A stretch of 64,000 bases of DNA from JAIXWP01 sp965247015 (GTDB taxonomy: Bacteria; Bacteroidota; Bacteroidia; Flavobacteriales_D; Sanyastnellaceae). Below the pieces are notes generated by a model. It was not told where the DNA came from. It saw nothing but the letters and a program-made list of their open reading frames with translations, and ran no database searches. The position numbers and the translations under genes were made by a program. The DNA lies in contig CBDFGG010000003.1 in the NCBI GenBank assembly GCA_965247015.1, positions 62,001 through 126,000 of the forward strand. The letters are read 5' to 3'. How positions within the stretch are numbered: the first letter of the stretch is position 1; the number at the start of each line of letters is the position of its first letter. Shown here one piece after another: positions 8,765 through 17,652 of the stretch.

Positions 8765-9883
8765 TTACTCATCATTCAAATCTCGCGTCAGCGAGTCTAC
8801 GACCTTAAATTCTGAAAGGAATTCTCGGGCCACTACCCTTAAAATCGTGTAAGCGGGAATTGCGAGCACCATTCCCATAATTCCCGCGATGGTACCTGCT
8901 GCGAGCACGACTATGAAAATTTCTAATGGATGAGCTTTCACACTATTTCCCAAAACCAGTGGCTGGACTACAAAGCCATCTATTTGCTGAGCTACTACGA
9001 ATACCGCCAGTACTTTTGCCAGTAATGGCAGCATCTCTGCATTGAAATCTAAATGCAATCCCGTAGTGAGTGCCACAACAATTCCAAAAGCCCCTCCCAA
9101 TAAGGGGCCGAGGTATGGAATAATATTCATGATACCTCCGAAAAGTCCAATCAATAGTGCATTTTGTACACCTAAGAAATAGAGGCTTATCGAAACCATT
9201 GCCGTCATAATCAAGCTTTGTAGAACGATACCAACGAAGTAGCGCCCCAACAAGTGATGCGAGTGCTCCATGATATTCTTTACTTTTTCCATGTGGCGAT
9301 CAGGAGTGAGTGTAAACACCATCCTCGCGAAAAGAAATCCATCTTTGAGAAAAAAGAATGCAATGAACAAAACGGCAAAAAACCCAATGATCATGCTGCT
9401 CGCAAAGCCGAAGATATTTCCAAATAAACTCGACACCCATCCGAAACTCATCAGATTTTTGGCCTCCGTGACAAGAAACTGTGTCATTTCATTTTGATCC
9501 ACTCCAGCTCCTGAAGACTGCACTGCACCTTGTAATTCACTCCATTTCATCTGCAATCTTTCAGCTACGATAGTTGGATCTATTTGTGAAATGATGTTTA
9601 CTTCTTCAATTAATAAGGGGGTAAATATCAGGACCAGCCCAAGAATAGCAGCACCAAAAGCGAGCAACGTGATGAGTGCACAAATCCAAGAAGGCATTGA
9701 TTTTTTCTTGATGGTAATTTTTTTCAAAACGCGCATCAAAGGCTCACCTACGAAAGAGATGACTGCAGCAATCAGTAAGTAGGCTATGATTACTCTAAAG
9801 AACCAGAGCAACATTAGCAAAGCAGCGACACCAATAATGGAAAAGATGATTTTCCAGTTATTATCGAGATGAATTTGTTTCAT
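8765..9883 (-). CDS. AI-2E family permease (PerM/YdiK-like)
   Basis: A 372-residue inner-membrane protein with about 8 hydrophobic segments arranged as in the AI-2E transporter superfamily: a pair of N-terminal helices, a large soluble stretch (about 75-135), then GFFAVLFIAFFFLKDG, GRYFVGIVLQSLIMT, GLFGGIMNIIPYLGPLLGG and VQPLVLGNSVKAHPLEIF. The IPYLGP and hydrophobic-PLE motifs are the family signature. Members have been linked to autoinducer export or Na+/H+ exchange; the substrate is not predictable. The start is uncertain: ATG at 9883 (MKQIHLDNN) or ATG at 9898. It is divergent from sixA with a very short intergenic region. Confidence 0.85.
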   Translation of the reverse strand: MKQIHLDNNWKIIFSIIGVAALLMLLWFFRVIIAYLLIAAVISFVGEPLMRVLKKITIKKKSMPSWICALITLLAFGAAILGLVLIFTPLLIEEVNIISQIDPTIVAERLQMKWSELQGAVQSSGAGVDQNEMTQFLVTEAKNLMSFGWVSSLFGNIFGFASSMIIGFFAVLFIAFFFLKDGFLFARMVFTLTPDRHMEKVKNIMEHSHHLLGRYFVGIVLQSLIMTAMVSISLYFLGVQNALLIGLFGGIMNIIPYLGPLLGGAFGIVVALTTGLHLDFNAEMLPLLAKVLAVFVVAQQIDGFVVQPLVLGNSVKAHPLEIFIVVLAAGTIAGIMGMVLAIPAYTILRVVAREFLSEFKVVDSLTRDLNDE

Positions 9884-9916
9884 ATTAATTACAATCATAG
9901 TGTATTTTCGTGACCC

Positions 9917-10408
9917 ATGAAACACTTGTACGTTATAAGACATGCAAAATCGAGTTGGGCAGATGAAGGAATGCGTGACTTTGACCGTCCATTAAATGAT
10001 CGAGGCCAGAAAAATGCCCCGATGATGGCGGAGCGATTAAAAGCAAGATCGAACATTGATCATTTCGTGGTAAGTCCTGCAAAACGCACTAGACAGACCG
10101 CGAAACATTTTATATCCGCATTTTCTTTTCCTGAAAATAAAATTCAATGGGAAGAGTCTATTTATGAAGCTCCAGTGACAGCATTGATTGATGTCGTACA
10201 AAATCTGGATGATAAATTTGATGATGTTGCTTTCATTGGCCACAACTATGGCGTAAGTTTGTTAGTGGCGTATTTGACGGGCGAAAGCGTTCAGATGCCG
10301 ACATGCGCTATTGCAACCATTGAACTTGAAATTGATTCTTGGAGTTTAATTAGTCGCGAAATCGGTAGATTAATTGATTACGATTTTCCTAAAAAAATGA
10401 CAGAATAA
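9917..10408 (+). CDS. sixA: SixA-type phosphohistidine phosphatase
   Basis: A 163-residue histidine phosphatase. The catalytic RHG-variant motif is VIRHAKSSWAD near the N-terminus, with the phospho-accepting His, then DRPLNDRG, SPAKRTRQTA, and the second catalytic His in FIGHNYG. This matches small SixA-like enzymes that dephosphorylate phosphohistidine on HPt domains or phosphotransferase proteins; the substrate here is unknown. A near-consensus -7 box (TATTTTCG, 9903-9910) ends 6 bases before the ATG. The ZIP transporter starts 10 bases after the stop, so the two are probably co-transcribed. Confidence 0.88.
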   Translation: MKHLYVIRHAKSSWADEGMRDFDRPLNDRGQKNAPMMAERLKARSNIDHFVVSPAKRTRQTAKHFISAFSFPENKIQWEESIYEAPVTALIDVVQNLDDKFDDVAFIGHNYGVSLLVAYLTGESVQMPTCAIATIELEIDSWSLISREIGRLIDYDFPKKMTE

Positions 10409-10418
10409 AACCCACCAT

Positions 10419-11261
10419 ATGATAGAGAATTCTTCATTTTTCGGTCCATTATTACAGTTCTTTTACAGCATCGACCCAGTGTGGGCGGCATTGATAGCAA
10501 CGACTTTTACGTGGCTTGTAACAGCCGCAGGAGCATCTCTTGTTTTCTTTTTTAAGGATTTAAGTCGTAGAACTCTTGATGGCATGTTAGGCTTTACTGG
10601 CGGAGTAATGATCGCCGCTAGCTTCTGGTCACTTCTTGCTCCAGCTATTGAGATGAGCCCGGGGGAAGGCTTCATTAAAGCGATGCCCGCCGCAGTAGGC
10701 TTTGGCTGTGGTGCATTATTCTTGTTTGGATTAGACAAAATACTTCCACACTTACATATCAATTTCCCTTCCGACAAAGCAGAAGGTGTTCAGACCAATT
10801 GGCACCGTACGATCTTGTTGGTACTCGCAATCACGTTGCACAACATACCAGAAGGCTTGGCGGTGGGAGTTTTGTTCGGCGGTGTTGCTGCTGGTATTCC
10901 AGAGGCTAGCATCGGCGGTGCGGTGGCGCTTGCCATCGGTATCGGGTTGCAAAATTTCCCAGAAGGAATGGCTGTTTCATTCCCATTGCGCAGACAAGGA
11001 TTATCTCGTGGTAAAAGCTTTTGGTACGGTCAACTGAGTGCCATCGTTGAGCCCGTGGCAGGGGTGATTGGTGCGTTAGCCGTAATGCAAATGCAACCTA
11101 TATTACCCTATGCCCTAGCCTTTGCCGCTGGAGCGATGATCTATGTAGTGATCGAAGAAGTAGTACCAGAAACGCAGCAAGATAAGTTTACCGACGTAGC
11201 AACGCTTGGTTTTATCGGCGGTTTCTTGATTATGATGATGTTGGACGTTGGCTTAGGATAA
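10419..11261 (+). CDS. ZIP family divalent metal transporter
   Basis: A 280-residue, 8-helix inner-membrane protein. It has the ZIP metal-site motifs HNIPEGLAVG (TM4) and QNFPEGMAVSFPL (TM5), the latter with Gln in place of the first His, as in ZupT/GufA-like members. The EEVVPE segment of a late helix is also present. It likely imports Zn2+, possibly with Fe2+ or Mn2+. It lies directly after sixA and its last 9 bases overlap the convergent mpl gene. Confidence 0.9.
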   Translation: MIENSSFFGPLLQFFYSIDPVWAALIATTFTWLVTAAGASLVFFFKDLSRRTLDGMLGFTGGVMIAASFWSLLAPAIEMSPGEGFIKAMPAAVGFGCGALFLFGLDKILPHLHINFPSDKAEGVQTNWHRTILLVLAITLHNIPEGLAVGVLFGGVAAGIPEASIGGAVALAIGIGLQNFPEGMAVSFPLRRQGLSRGKSFWYGQLSAIVEPVAGVIGALAVMQMQPILPYALAFAAGAMIYVVIEEVVPETQQDKFTDVATLGFIGGFLIMMMLDVGLG

Positions 11262-12611
11262 TAACTCTTCTGCCATTTTTGCGAAATCAATTCCATCAAA
11301 ATTACCACTCGTCATCATCAATAGATTTTTCTTGTTCCAAGAAATACTTTTCAGTTCTTCAAGTAACAATTTCGAATCTGTAAATACTTCTACGTTGCTA
11401 GAGGCAAAAGCTTCTTTCACTTGATCAATAGAAATTGGCGGGAGTTTTTTATGCTCAATAGTATGCGGATTGAAATACACCAGAGCTCTGTCCGCTGTCG
11501 CCATTGATCCATGATACTCCTGTAAAAATGTTGCATTCAAACTCGAGAAAGTATGCAGCTCCATGCAAGCAATCAAGCTTCGATCGTCATACTGTTCTTT
11601 CAACGCACTAGTGGTAGCTTTTAGCTTTGAAGGTGAATGAGCAAAATCTTTATAGATCGCAGTATGCTCATTTTTCTTAACCAGTTCTAAGCGGCGTGCA
11701 GCACCTTTGAATGTGGCGATGGCATTGAAGAATCCTTCATCAGAAACACCGAGCTTTTTGCAGATATGATAGGAACCAAACAGGTTTTGCAGATTGTGTT
11801 TACCAAAAATTTCAAGCGACACTTCACCTATTGGAGTATCTAAAATAGTTACCCCATTTTCGATTCTGTGAGGATAGGTTTGATAAGGAATTTTTTCAAA
11901 ATTACCTGTGTGCTTTTCCGACAATTTCTTTACCTCATCATCCGCTTCGCAGTAGATCAGCGTTCCGTTACTTTCTATTTTGTCCAAGAAAATTTTGAAT
12001 TGCTCAACATAAATATCGAAGGTTGGAAACACATTGATGTGATCCCATGCGATACCGCTGATGAGCGCGATGTGCGGCTGATACAAATGAAATTTTGGAC
12101 GCAGATCAATGGGAGATGAAAGGTATTCATCCCCTTCTAAAATGGCCACCTTTGCAGTGTTTGAAAGTCGCACCATGCAATCAAATCCAGCGAGCTGTGC
12201 GCCCACCATGTAGTCGCAGTCCACGTTGTTTTGGTGAAGCACATGCAAAGTCATGGCGGTGATACTTGTCTTGCCGTGGCTTCCGCCGATAACCACTCGC
12301 GTTTTATCTTTCGTTTGCTCGTAGATGTATTCGGGATATGAAAAAATTTTGAGACCTAGTTCTTGTGCCTTGATTAGTTCTGGATTGTCCTTTCTAGCGT
12401 GCATTCCGAGGATTACGGCATCGAGGTCGCTGGTGATTTTTTCTTCGAACCAACCGATGGCAGCAGGGAGAATTCCACGTTTCTCGAGTCGCGATTTGCT
12501 AGGCTCAAAAATTTCATCATCACTTCCTGTGACTTGAATTCCCTTTTCATGAAGAGCGATGGCGAGGTTGTGCATAGCACTTCCCCCGATGGCGATAAGA
12601 TGGACTTTCAC
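11253..12611 (-). CDS. mpl: UDP-N-acetylmuramate:tripeptide ligase (Mpl), Mur ligase family
   Basis: A 452-residue cytosolic Mur ligase. The N-terminal Rossmann-like nucleotide domain has HLIAIGGSAMHNLAIAL and ATP-binding GGSHGKTSITAM (P-loop GKT/S) at about 108-119. The central domain has EGDEY and ISGIAWDHINVFPT, and the C-terminal domain has FAHSPSKLKAT. The GGSAMHNLA start and EGDEYLSSPIDLRPKF segment are typical of Mpl, which reattaches the recycled peptide L-Ala-gamma-D-Glu-meso-DAP to UDP-MurNAc, rather than MurC. The start is GTG at 12611 (first residues MKVHLIAIGG); a -7 box lies 18 bases upstream. Confidence 0.88.
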   Translation of the reverse strand: MKVHLIAIGGSAMHNLAIALHEKGIQVTGSDDEIFEPSKSRLEKRGILPAAIGWFEEKITSDLDAVILGMHARKDNPELIKAQELGLKIFSYPEYIYEQTKDKTRVVIGGSHGKTSITAMTLHVLHQNNVDCDYMVGAQLAGFDCMVRLSNTAKVAILEGDEYLSSPIDLRPKFHLYQPHIALISGIAWDHINVFPTFDIYVEQFKIFLDKIESNGTLIYCEADDEVKKLSEKHTGNFEKIPYQTYPHRIENGVTILDTPIGEVSLEIFGKHNLQNLFGSYHICKKLGVSDEGFFNAIATFKGAARRLELVKKNEHTAIYKDFAHSPSKLKATTSALKEQYDDRSLIACMELHTFSSLNATFLQEYHGSMATADRALVYFNPHTIEHKKLPPISIDQVKEAFASSNVEVFTDSKLLLEELKSISWNKKNLLMMTSGNFDGIDFAKMAEELLS

Positions 12612-12629
12612 GTGTATTCTATTTTACTT

Positions 12630-12637
12630 CAAAAATA
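12630..12637 (-). promoter_or_regulatory. -7 promoter motif of mpl
   Basis: TATTTTTG on the minus strand fully matches TAnnTTTG and lies 18 bases upstream of the GTG start of mpl. Confidence 0.5.
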
Positions 12638-12741
12638 GAAGTGCAAAACATCCCAGATAAAGCAGTAAAAAATTGATATGAGCATTGAACTGTCAACAGA
12701 TACACTTACTTTTCGCCGTTAAGAGAGAGGAAAACATCGCT

Positions 12742-13788
12742 ATGAATAAAAAAGACAGAGCAGCGAAGGTAGGTCTAGGCCCCGGATCGCTCATTCACGT
12801 AGGAAAAAAACGCGACGAGCAAATTAGCATTCGCGTAATGAATTATACGAGCGACACCCTTGAAGAGCGCACCATCAATGATCTAGAGGAATGCCATCAA
12901 TACCGAACTCCCGATACTATCACTTGGTTGGATTTTGATGGCATTCATGATCCGCGCATGGTTGAAAAGGTTGGAGCCATTTTCGGTATTCACATTTTGG
13001 TGCAAGAAGATATCATGAATAGCACCAGTCGTCCGAAGGTAGAAGTGTTTGAAGACTTCACTTTTGTGACATTAAAAATGCTCGATTTTCAGAGCACCAC
13101 TAAAACGATTAATGAGGAACAGTTTTCTCTGATTATTGGCAAAGGATTTTTATTGACATTCCAAGAGCGGCCTGGGGATGACTTCGATCCGATAAGAGAT
13201 CGTATTCGCATGAGCACCGGACGCGTTAGAACAAAGGACTCAGAATACCTTGCCTATTTACTTTTGGACGTCATCGTAGATAATTACATCAAGCTTTCTC
13301 AAGATTTTTATGATAAAATAGAAGCGCTGGAGCCCTTAGTGCTCAGCACTACCAAAGAGTCGGTGATCAACAGCATTCTGGCTTTGCGTAAAGAGTTGAT
13401 TCACTTCAAGCGAAGTGTAGATCCGCTGAAAGAAGCTATCAACACACTGCATAACGAGACCGAGAATGACAATAGAAAATACTACCGAGATCTTTTTGAC
13501 CACATCATATACGAGTCAGAAAATCTCGCGATGTATCGCGAGATGCTCGGTAACTTGATAGACTTGTATCATAGTCGCATTACTATCCGAACCAATGATG
13601 TGATGCGCGTTTTGACGATTATCACTACCGTCTTTGTTCCACTAACCTTCATCGTGGGGGTCTACGGAATGAATTTCAAACACATGCCTGAATTGTACTG
13701 GGAGCATGGATATTTTTACGTTTGGGGACTCATGATATTGATTGTGATGGGAATGATTGTTTTCTTCAAAAGACAAAAGTGGATTTGA
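12742..13788 (+). CDS. corA: CorA-type magnesium/cobalt channel
   Basis: A 348-residue protein: a long cytoplasmic N-terminal alpha/beta domain and helical funnel, then two C-terminal membrane helices. The signature YGMNF of CorA Mg2+ channels lies at the end of the first helix (about residue 311), followed by an acidic loop HMPELYWEHGY and a second helix ending in FFKRQKWI. The start at 12742 (MNKKDRAAKVG) is chosen because the 19 upstream codons look non-coding and because an A-rich ribosome-binding region (GAGAGGAAAACA) precedes it. Stand-alone gene. Confidence 0.93.
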   Translation: MNKKDRAAKVGLGPGSLIHVGKKRDEQISIRVMNYTSDTLEERTINDLEECHQYRTPDTITWLDFDGIHDPRMVEKVGAIFGIHILVQEDIMNSTSRPKVEVFEDFTFVTLKMLDFQSTTKTINEEQFSLIIGKGFLLTFQERPGDDFDPIRDRIRMSTGRVRTKDSEYLAYLLLDVIVDNYIKLSQDFYDKIEALEPLVLSTTKESVINSILALRKELIHFKRSVDPLKEAINTLHNETENDNRKYYRDLFDHIIYESENLAMYREMLGNLIDLYHSRITIRTNDVMRVLTIITTVFVPLTFIVGVYGMNFKHMPELYWEHGYFYVWGLMILIVMGMIVFFKRQKWI

Positions 13789-13835
13789 GCTTCAAAAACT
13801 TTTCCTGACACCTACCTCTAACCCCGTAGGATACA

Positions 13836-13843
13836 TATATTTG
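13836..13843 (+). promoter_or_regulatory. -7 promoter motif of the speA operon
   Basis: TATATTTG, a perfect TAnnTTTG, lies 33 bases before the speA ATG. The leader contains an AGAAGAGAAAG purine-rich stretch just before the start, a plausible ribosome-binding region. Confidence 0.55.
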
Positions 13844-13876
13844 CACCTAAATTAAAAGCATTCCCAGAAGAGAAAG

Positions 13877-15277
13877 ATGAAAACAAAATATATCGACCTC
13901 ATTGAGCAGACAATTGATTGGCCACAGGAGGAATTTAAGATGGATGGCGACCAATTAATGTTTCATGAAATTCCACTCATGGATTTGATTCGTCGATATG
14001 GCTCTCCGCTAAAATTCACTTATCTCCCTAAAATTTCCAAGAACATTCAGCGAGCGAAAGCTTGGTTTGCTACAGCAAAGGCCGAAGTAGGCTATGAAGG
14101 AGAATATCATTACTGCTACTGCACAAAAAGTTCTCACTTCCGCCATATTCTTGAAACGGTCCTTCAAAACGACGTTCACCTCGAAACTTCATCTGCATAC
14201 GACATCGACTTGATTCGTCGCTTAGCTCAAATGAAGAAAATTGATAAGACTCAAAAAATCATTTGTAATGGCTTTAAGAAAGAAGAATACGTAACACGTA
14301 TTCTCGATTTGAAAGAAGATGGTTACGATGAGATTTTACCGGTCATTGATAACGAATATGAATTGAATGCCTTCAAGGAAAAGACTAAGTCAACCTTGAA
14401 TATCGGTATTCGTATCGCGAGTGAAGAAGAGCCGAAGTTTGAATTCTATACCTCTCGTCTAGGTATTGGATACCGCAGCATCACTCGTTTCTACAAGAAA
14501 CACATTCATGAAGATCCAAACTTGAAGCTGAAAATGCTTCACTTTTTCATCAATTCTGGAATCAAGGATACTGCCTATTACTGGAATGAATTAGTGAAGT
14601 GTTTGAAGGTATATTGCGAACTCCGCGAGCTTTGTCCAACATTGGATAGCTTGAATATCGGTGGTGGTTTCCCTATCAAGAACTCACTTGTCTTCAACTT
14701 CGATTATCAGTACATGGTAACAGAAATTCTTCGTCAAGTAAAATCGGCTTGCGATGAAGCAGGAGTTCCTGTTCCACACATCTACACAGAATTTGGCTCG
14801 TTCACCGTTGGTGAAAGCGGCGGTGCGATTTTCAAAATCTTGTATCAAAAAGAACAGAATGACAGAGAGAAGTGGAACATGATTGATTCATCTTTCATGA
14901 CAACACTTCCAGATACTTGGGCGATCAATAAGCGTTTCATCATGTTGCCGATCAATAACTGGCGCGAGAACTACGAACGTGTATTCTTGGGCGGTTTGAC
15001 TTGTGATAGCGATGATTACTACAACTCAGAACAGCACACCAACGCTATCTATTTGCCAAAGTATTATCCCGATCAAGATCAGTACATAGGATTTTTTAAC
15101 ACCGCAGCATATCAAGAAACCTTAGGTGGTTTTGGCGGAATTCACCATTGTTTGGTACCTTCCCCACGACACATCCTTATCGACAAAGACCCCAAAGGAA
15201 AGTTGCGCTACAAGGAATTTGCTCCTGAGCAAAAGCCAAAAGAGGTGCTAGAAATCCTTGGGTATTACGACAAATAA
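13877..15277 (+). CDS. speA: Arginine decarboxylase, Bacteroidota short type
   Basis: A PLP-dependent fold-type III decarboxylase of 466 residues that converts arginine to agmatine, the first step of polyamine synthesis. The PLP lysine is in YCYCTKSSHF (about 76-85). A Gly-rich phosphate-binding loop is NIGGGFPIKNS, EFGSFTVGESGG follows, and the C-terminal catalytic-cysteine region is GGLTCDSDDYY, with GFFNTAAYQET near the end. It is much shorter than the 658-residue E. coli SpeA because it lacks the extra inserted domains; this short form is usual in Bacteroidota and is annotated as arginine decarboxylase. It is the first gene of a set with an MscS channel (3 bases downstream) and a DHS-like enzyme. 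Related decarboxylases of other specificity cannot be fully excluded. Confidence 0.87.
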   Translation: MKTKYIDLIEQTIDWPQEEFKMDGDQLMFHEIPLMDLIRRYGSPLKFTYLPKISKNIQRAKAWFATAKAEVGYEGEYHYCYCTKSSHFRHILETVLQNDVHLETSSAYDIDLIRRLAQMKKIDKTQKIICNGFKKEEYVTRILDLKEDGYDEILPVIDNEYELNAFKEKTKSTLNIGIRIASEEEPKFEFYTSRLGIGYRSITRFYKKHIHEDPNLKLKMLHFFINSGIKDTAYYWNELVKCLKVYCELRELCPTLDSLNIGGGFPIKNSLVFNFDYQYMVTEILRQVKSACDEAGVPVPHIYTEFGSFTVGESGGAIFKILYQKEQNDREKWNMIDSSFMTTLPDTWAINKRFIMLPINNWRENYERVFLGGLTCDSDDYYNSEQHTNAIYLPKYYPDQDQYIGFFNTAAYQETLGGFGGIHHCLVPSPRHILIDKDPKGKLRYKEFAPEQKPKEVLEILGYYDK

Positions 15278-15280
15278 CAA

Positions 15281-16132
15281 ATGATATTAAGCATTCCTAG
15301 ACTTTTATTGACGTTGGGCTTACTGACGCTCTTGGTATTCTTTCATCAGAAATACACAGATCTCACAGCTATCACCAACCTTCCTCCTGTCTTTGAGCAT
15401 GCTTCCTATCGAGTGATCATCTCCTATCTCGTTGTAGAGAGTGTTAGACAAATCATATTGATTGTCTACAAGATTCAAAACAACAACCAGCGAGACAACT
15501 TCACTATTGGGGTTAGTCATATTTCCAAGGTCATTTACTTCATCTTGGCTTTGGTCATTTTGATTTCGCTTTTTAATATTTCGGTAAAAGAAGCATTCAC
15601 TTCCCTTTCTCTGATAGCGGCAGCGGTAGTTTTGATGACCAAGGATTACATTTCCAATCTTATCAATGGAATGTATCTCACATTTGTGAAAGTGGTGAGC
15701 ATCGGAGACCAAGTCTCCATCGATGGCAATAAGGGAAAGATCATGGATATTACCCTTACCAATGTCCATTTGTTAAATGATGATGATGATATCATTTACA
15801 TTCCGAACAACAAAGTCTTTTCCAGTGAAATCATCAATTATACTCGAAGAGAACTCAAGAAGACCTCGATAGAATTTGAGGTAGATCCATTGATGGTCTC
15901 GGATATCGCACTCTTGGAGAGCAAGCTCATCGACATGCTACAACCTCATATTCACGAGATACAGCCTGGAACTTGCAACCTCAAAACCGTTTCTGTGAAG
16001 AAGGAAGTGCTTCAGTTGAAGTTTCAATATATCCTCATTGAACCCTTGAATAAAGAGCTCGATAAAAAGATCAGAAAGTTCTTTATTCGCGGGCTAGTGA
16101 AACTATTACACGAGGAGTCCGTTCACTTCTAA
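15281..16132 (+). CDS. Small-conductance mechanosensitive channel (MscS family)
   Basis: A 283-residue membrane protein. There are three or so N-terminal helices, then the pore-lining TM3 and beta-domain: AAAVVLMTKDYISNLINGMYL, VSIGDQVSIDGNKGKIMDITLTNVHLL and DDIIYIPNNKVFSSEIINYTRR. These match the MscS signature of a Gly/Ala-rich helix, then an 'iGD.v...g..G.V..I.l..t.l...d...v.iPN' run. It relieves osmotic stress. Its start is 3 bases after speA, so it is probably co-transcribed. In this position related genomes often have agmatinase; it is not an agmatinase here. Confidence 0.87.
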   Translation: MILSIPRLLLTLGLLTLLVFFHQKYTDLTAITNLPPVFEHASYRVIISYLVVESVRQIILIVYKIQNNNQRDNFTIGVSHISKVIYFILALVILISLFNISVKEAFTSLSLIAAAVVLMTKDYISNLINGMYLTFVKVVSIGDQVSIDGNKGKIMDITLTNVHLLNDDDDIIYIPNNKVFSSEIINYTRRELKKTSIEFEVDPLMVSDIALLESKLIDMLQPHIHEIQPGTCNLKTVSVKKEVLQLKFQYILIEPLNKELDKKIRKFFIRGLVKLLHEESVHF

Positions 16133-16248
16133 TAATTTTTTTTCAAAAACTTAAAAAAGAAAAGAAATAACCCGTGCGATTTTTTTAATATTTGCCGCAC
16201 GAAAGAAACAGAACGTTTTTTTTGAAATAATAAACAACAAAAGGAATA

Positions 16249-17226
16249 ATGGGTAAATACGGTTCAATCCGTGAGTTCATGTCAACCAACTACCTGCACT
16301 TCAATGCAGCGGCGATGGTGGATGCGGCAAAGGGATATGAAACACACCTCATGGAAGGTGGTAAAATGATGATCACTCTCGCTGGAGCGATGTCTACAGC
16401 TGAGTTAGGGATATCATTGGCAGAAATGATTCGTCAAGGTAAAGTGGACATCATTTCTTGCACTGGTGCTAACTTGGAAGAAGATCTAATGAACCTTGTT
16501 GCACACGACCACTACAAGAGAGTACCTAATTACCGCGACCTTACTCCTCAAGATGAATGGGATCTTCTCGAAAAAGGATGGAATCGTGTTACTGATACTT
16601 GTATCCCAGAAGAAGAAGCATTCAGAAGATTACAAAAGCACATTCACCAATTGTGGAAAGATGCTGACACCAATGGTGAGCGCTATTTCCCTCATGAATA
16701 CATGTATAAAATGATCATGAGTGGTGTTTTGGAGCAATACTATCAAATTGATCCTAAAAACTCATGGATGATCGCAGCTGCAGAGCGCAACCTTCCTATC
16801 ATCGTTCCTGGATGGGAAGATAGCACGATGGGAAATATCTTCGCTAGCTACTGCATCAAAGGTGATATCAAGCCTTCAACTATGAAGAGCGGGATTGAAT
16901 ACATGACTTGGTTAGCTAAATGGTATACTGACAATAGCGCAGGAAAAGGCGTTGGATTTTTCCAAATCGGTGGTGGTATCGCTGGTGACTTCCCTATCTG
17001 TGTTGTCCCAATGCTTTATCAAGATATGGAAATGCATGATGTTCCTTTCTGGAGCTATTTCTGCCAGATCTCTGATAGCACTACCAGCTATGGTAGCTAT
17101 AGCGGTGCTGTACCTAACGAAAAAATCACTTGGGGTAAATTGGATATAAATACTCCAAAATTTATTGTGGAAAGTGATGCAACTATCGTTGCTCCCCTCA
17201 TATTTGCATGGATTCTAAATCATTAA
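16249..17226 (+). CDS. Deoxyhypusine-synthase-like polyamine enzyme
   Basis: A 325-residue member of the deoxyhypusine synthase fold, an NAD-dependent aminobutyl transferase family. The glycine-rich NAD region is GFFQIGGGIAGDFP (about 238-251). The catalytic-lysine region is GSYSGAVPNEKITWGKL (about 284-300), with Lys in WGK aligned to the lysine of the eukaryotic enzyme. Bacteria lack eIF5A, so this is not a true deoxyhypusine synthase; bacterial relatives act on polyamines, for example in homospermidine-type chemistry. Its position after speA supports a polyamine role. A 116-base AT-rich gap separates it from mscS, so it may have its own promoter (a weak AATATTTG at about 16189-16196). The exact product is not predictable from the sequence. 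Confidence 0.82.
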   Translation: MGKYGSIREFMSTNYLHFNAAAMVDAAKGYETHLMEGGKMMITLAGAMSTAELGISLAEMIRQGKVDIISCTGANLEEDLMNLVAHDHYKRVPNYRDLTPQDEWDLLEKGWNRVTDTCIPEEEAFRRLQKHIHQLWKDADTNGERYFPHEYMYKMIMSGVLEQYYQIDPKNSWMIAAAERNLPIIVPGWEDSTMGNIFASYCIKGDIKPSTMKSGIEYMTWLAKWYTDNSAGKGVGFFQIGGGIAGDFPICVVPMLYQDMEMHDVPFWSYFCQISDSTTSYGSYSGAVPNEKITWGKLDINTPKFIVESDATIVAPLIFAWILNH

Positions 17227-17236
17227 TAATCGCCCC

Positions 17237-17596
17237 ATGGCATTGAAGCGCATTATAAAAGATTACAAAACAATCAGTCAAGAACACATTGACCTGATCA
17301 ACGAACACTATCCTAATGGTTTCGAAAATGAGAACTTGATCTCCTTCGTAACTCCAAAGGGACAATTCATCAAAGCCCTCGAGATTAAAACAGAGGACAC
17401 GATCTATCTTTTCAAAATTGATAAGAATATGGAAGTGGATGATGAAGAAGGCGGAGACAATGATGGTCTTCCTATCTCTGACTTTGATAATTTCAAAGGA
17501 GATGACTCTTCAGATAGCTCTGATGACGACGATGATGATGATACTTCAGATAACAACGACGCCGGCGATGATGATGACGGCGGTGATGAAGACTAA
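17237..17596 (+). CDS. Conserved small protein with Asp-rich acidic tail
   Basis: 119 residues, function unknown. Residues 1-70 look folded: ALKRIIKDYKTISQEHIDLINEHYPNGF, then strands (FVTPKGQFIKALEIKTEDTIYLFKI). From about 70 to the end it is almost entirely Asp, Glu, Ser, Asn and Gly, with a run of seven Asp. I believe homologous short proteins occur in Bacteroidota and are sometimes mislabelled DNA primase, but nothing here resembles a primase. Its start is 10 bases after the DHS-like stop and a strong terminator follows, so it closes the polyamine-type operon. Confidence 0.8.
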   Translation: MALKRIIKDYKTISQEHIDLINEHYPNGFENENLISFVTPKGQFIKALEIKTEDTIYLFKIDKNMEVDDEEGGDNDGLPISDFDNFKGDDSSDSSDDDDDDDTSDNNDAGDDDDGGDED

Positions 17597-17605
17597 TACC
17601 GAATT

Positions 17606-17639
17606 AAAAAACGTTTACATTTAGTAAACGTTTTTTTTT
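17606..17639 (+). terminator. Rho-independent terminator after the Asp-rich protein gene
   Basis: A perfect 13-base stem (AAAAAACGTTTAC / GTAAACGTTTTTT) with the 5-base loop ATTTA runs into a T tract. It ends the speA-side transcription unit. Confidence 0.92.
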
Positions 17640-17652
17640 GCACCTTTCGCTC

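Noticed and set aside
17418..17624. Second open frame over the Asp-rich protein
   Set aside because: It is the alternate-frame reading of GAT/GAC repeats and has no start or composition of a real gene.
17638..17652. TTG start for the EI24 gene 5 codons upstream
   Set aside because: The TTG lies in the T tract of the preceding terminator; ATG 17653 fits better.
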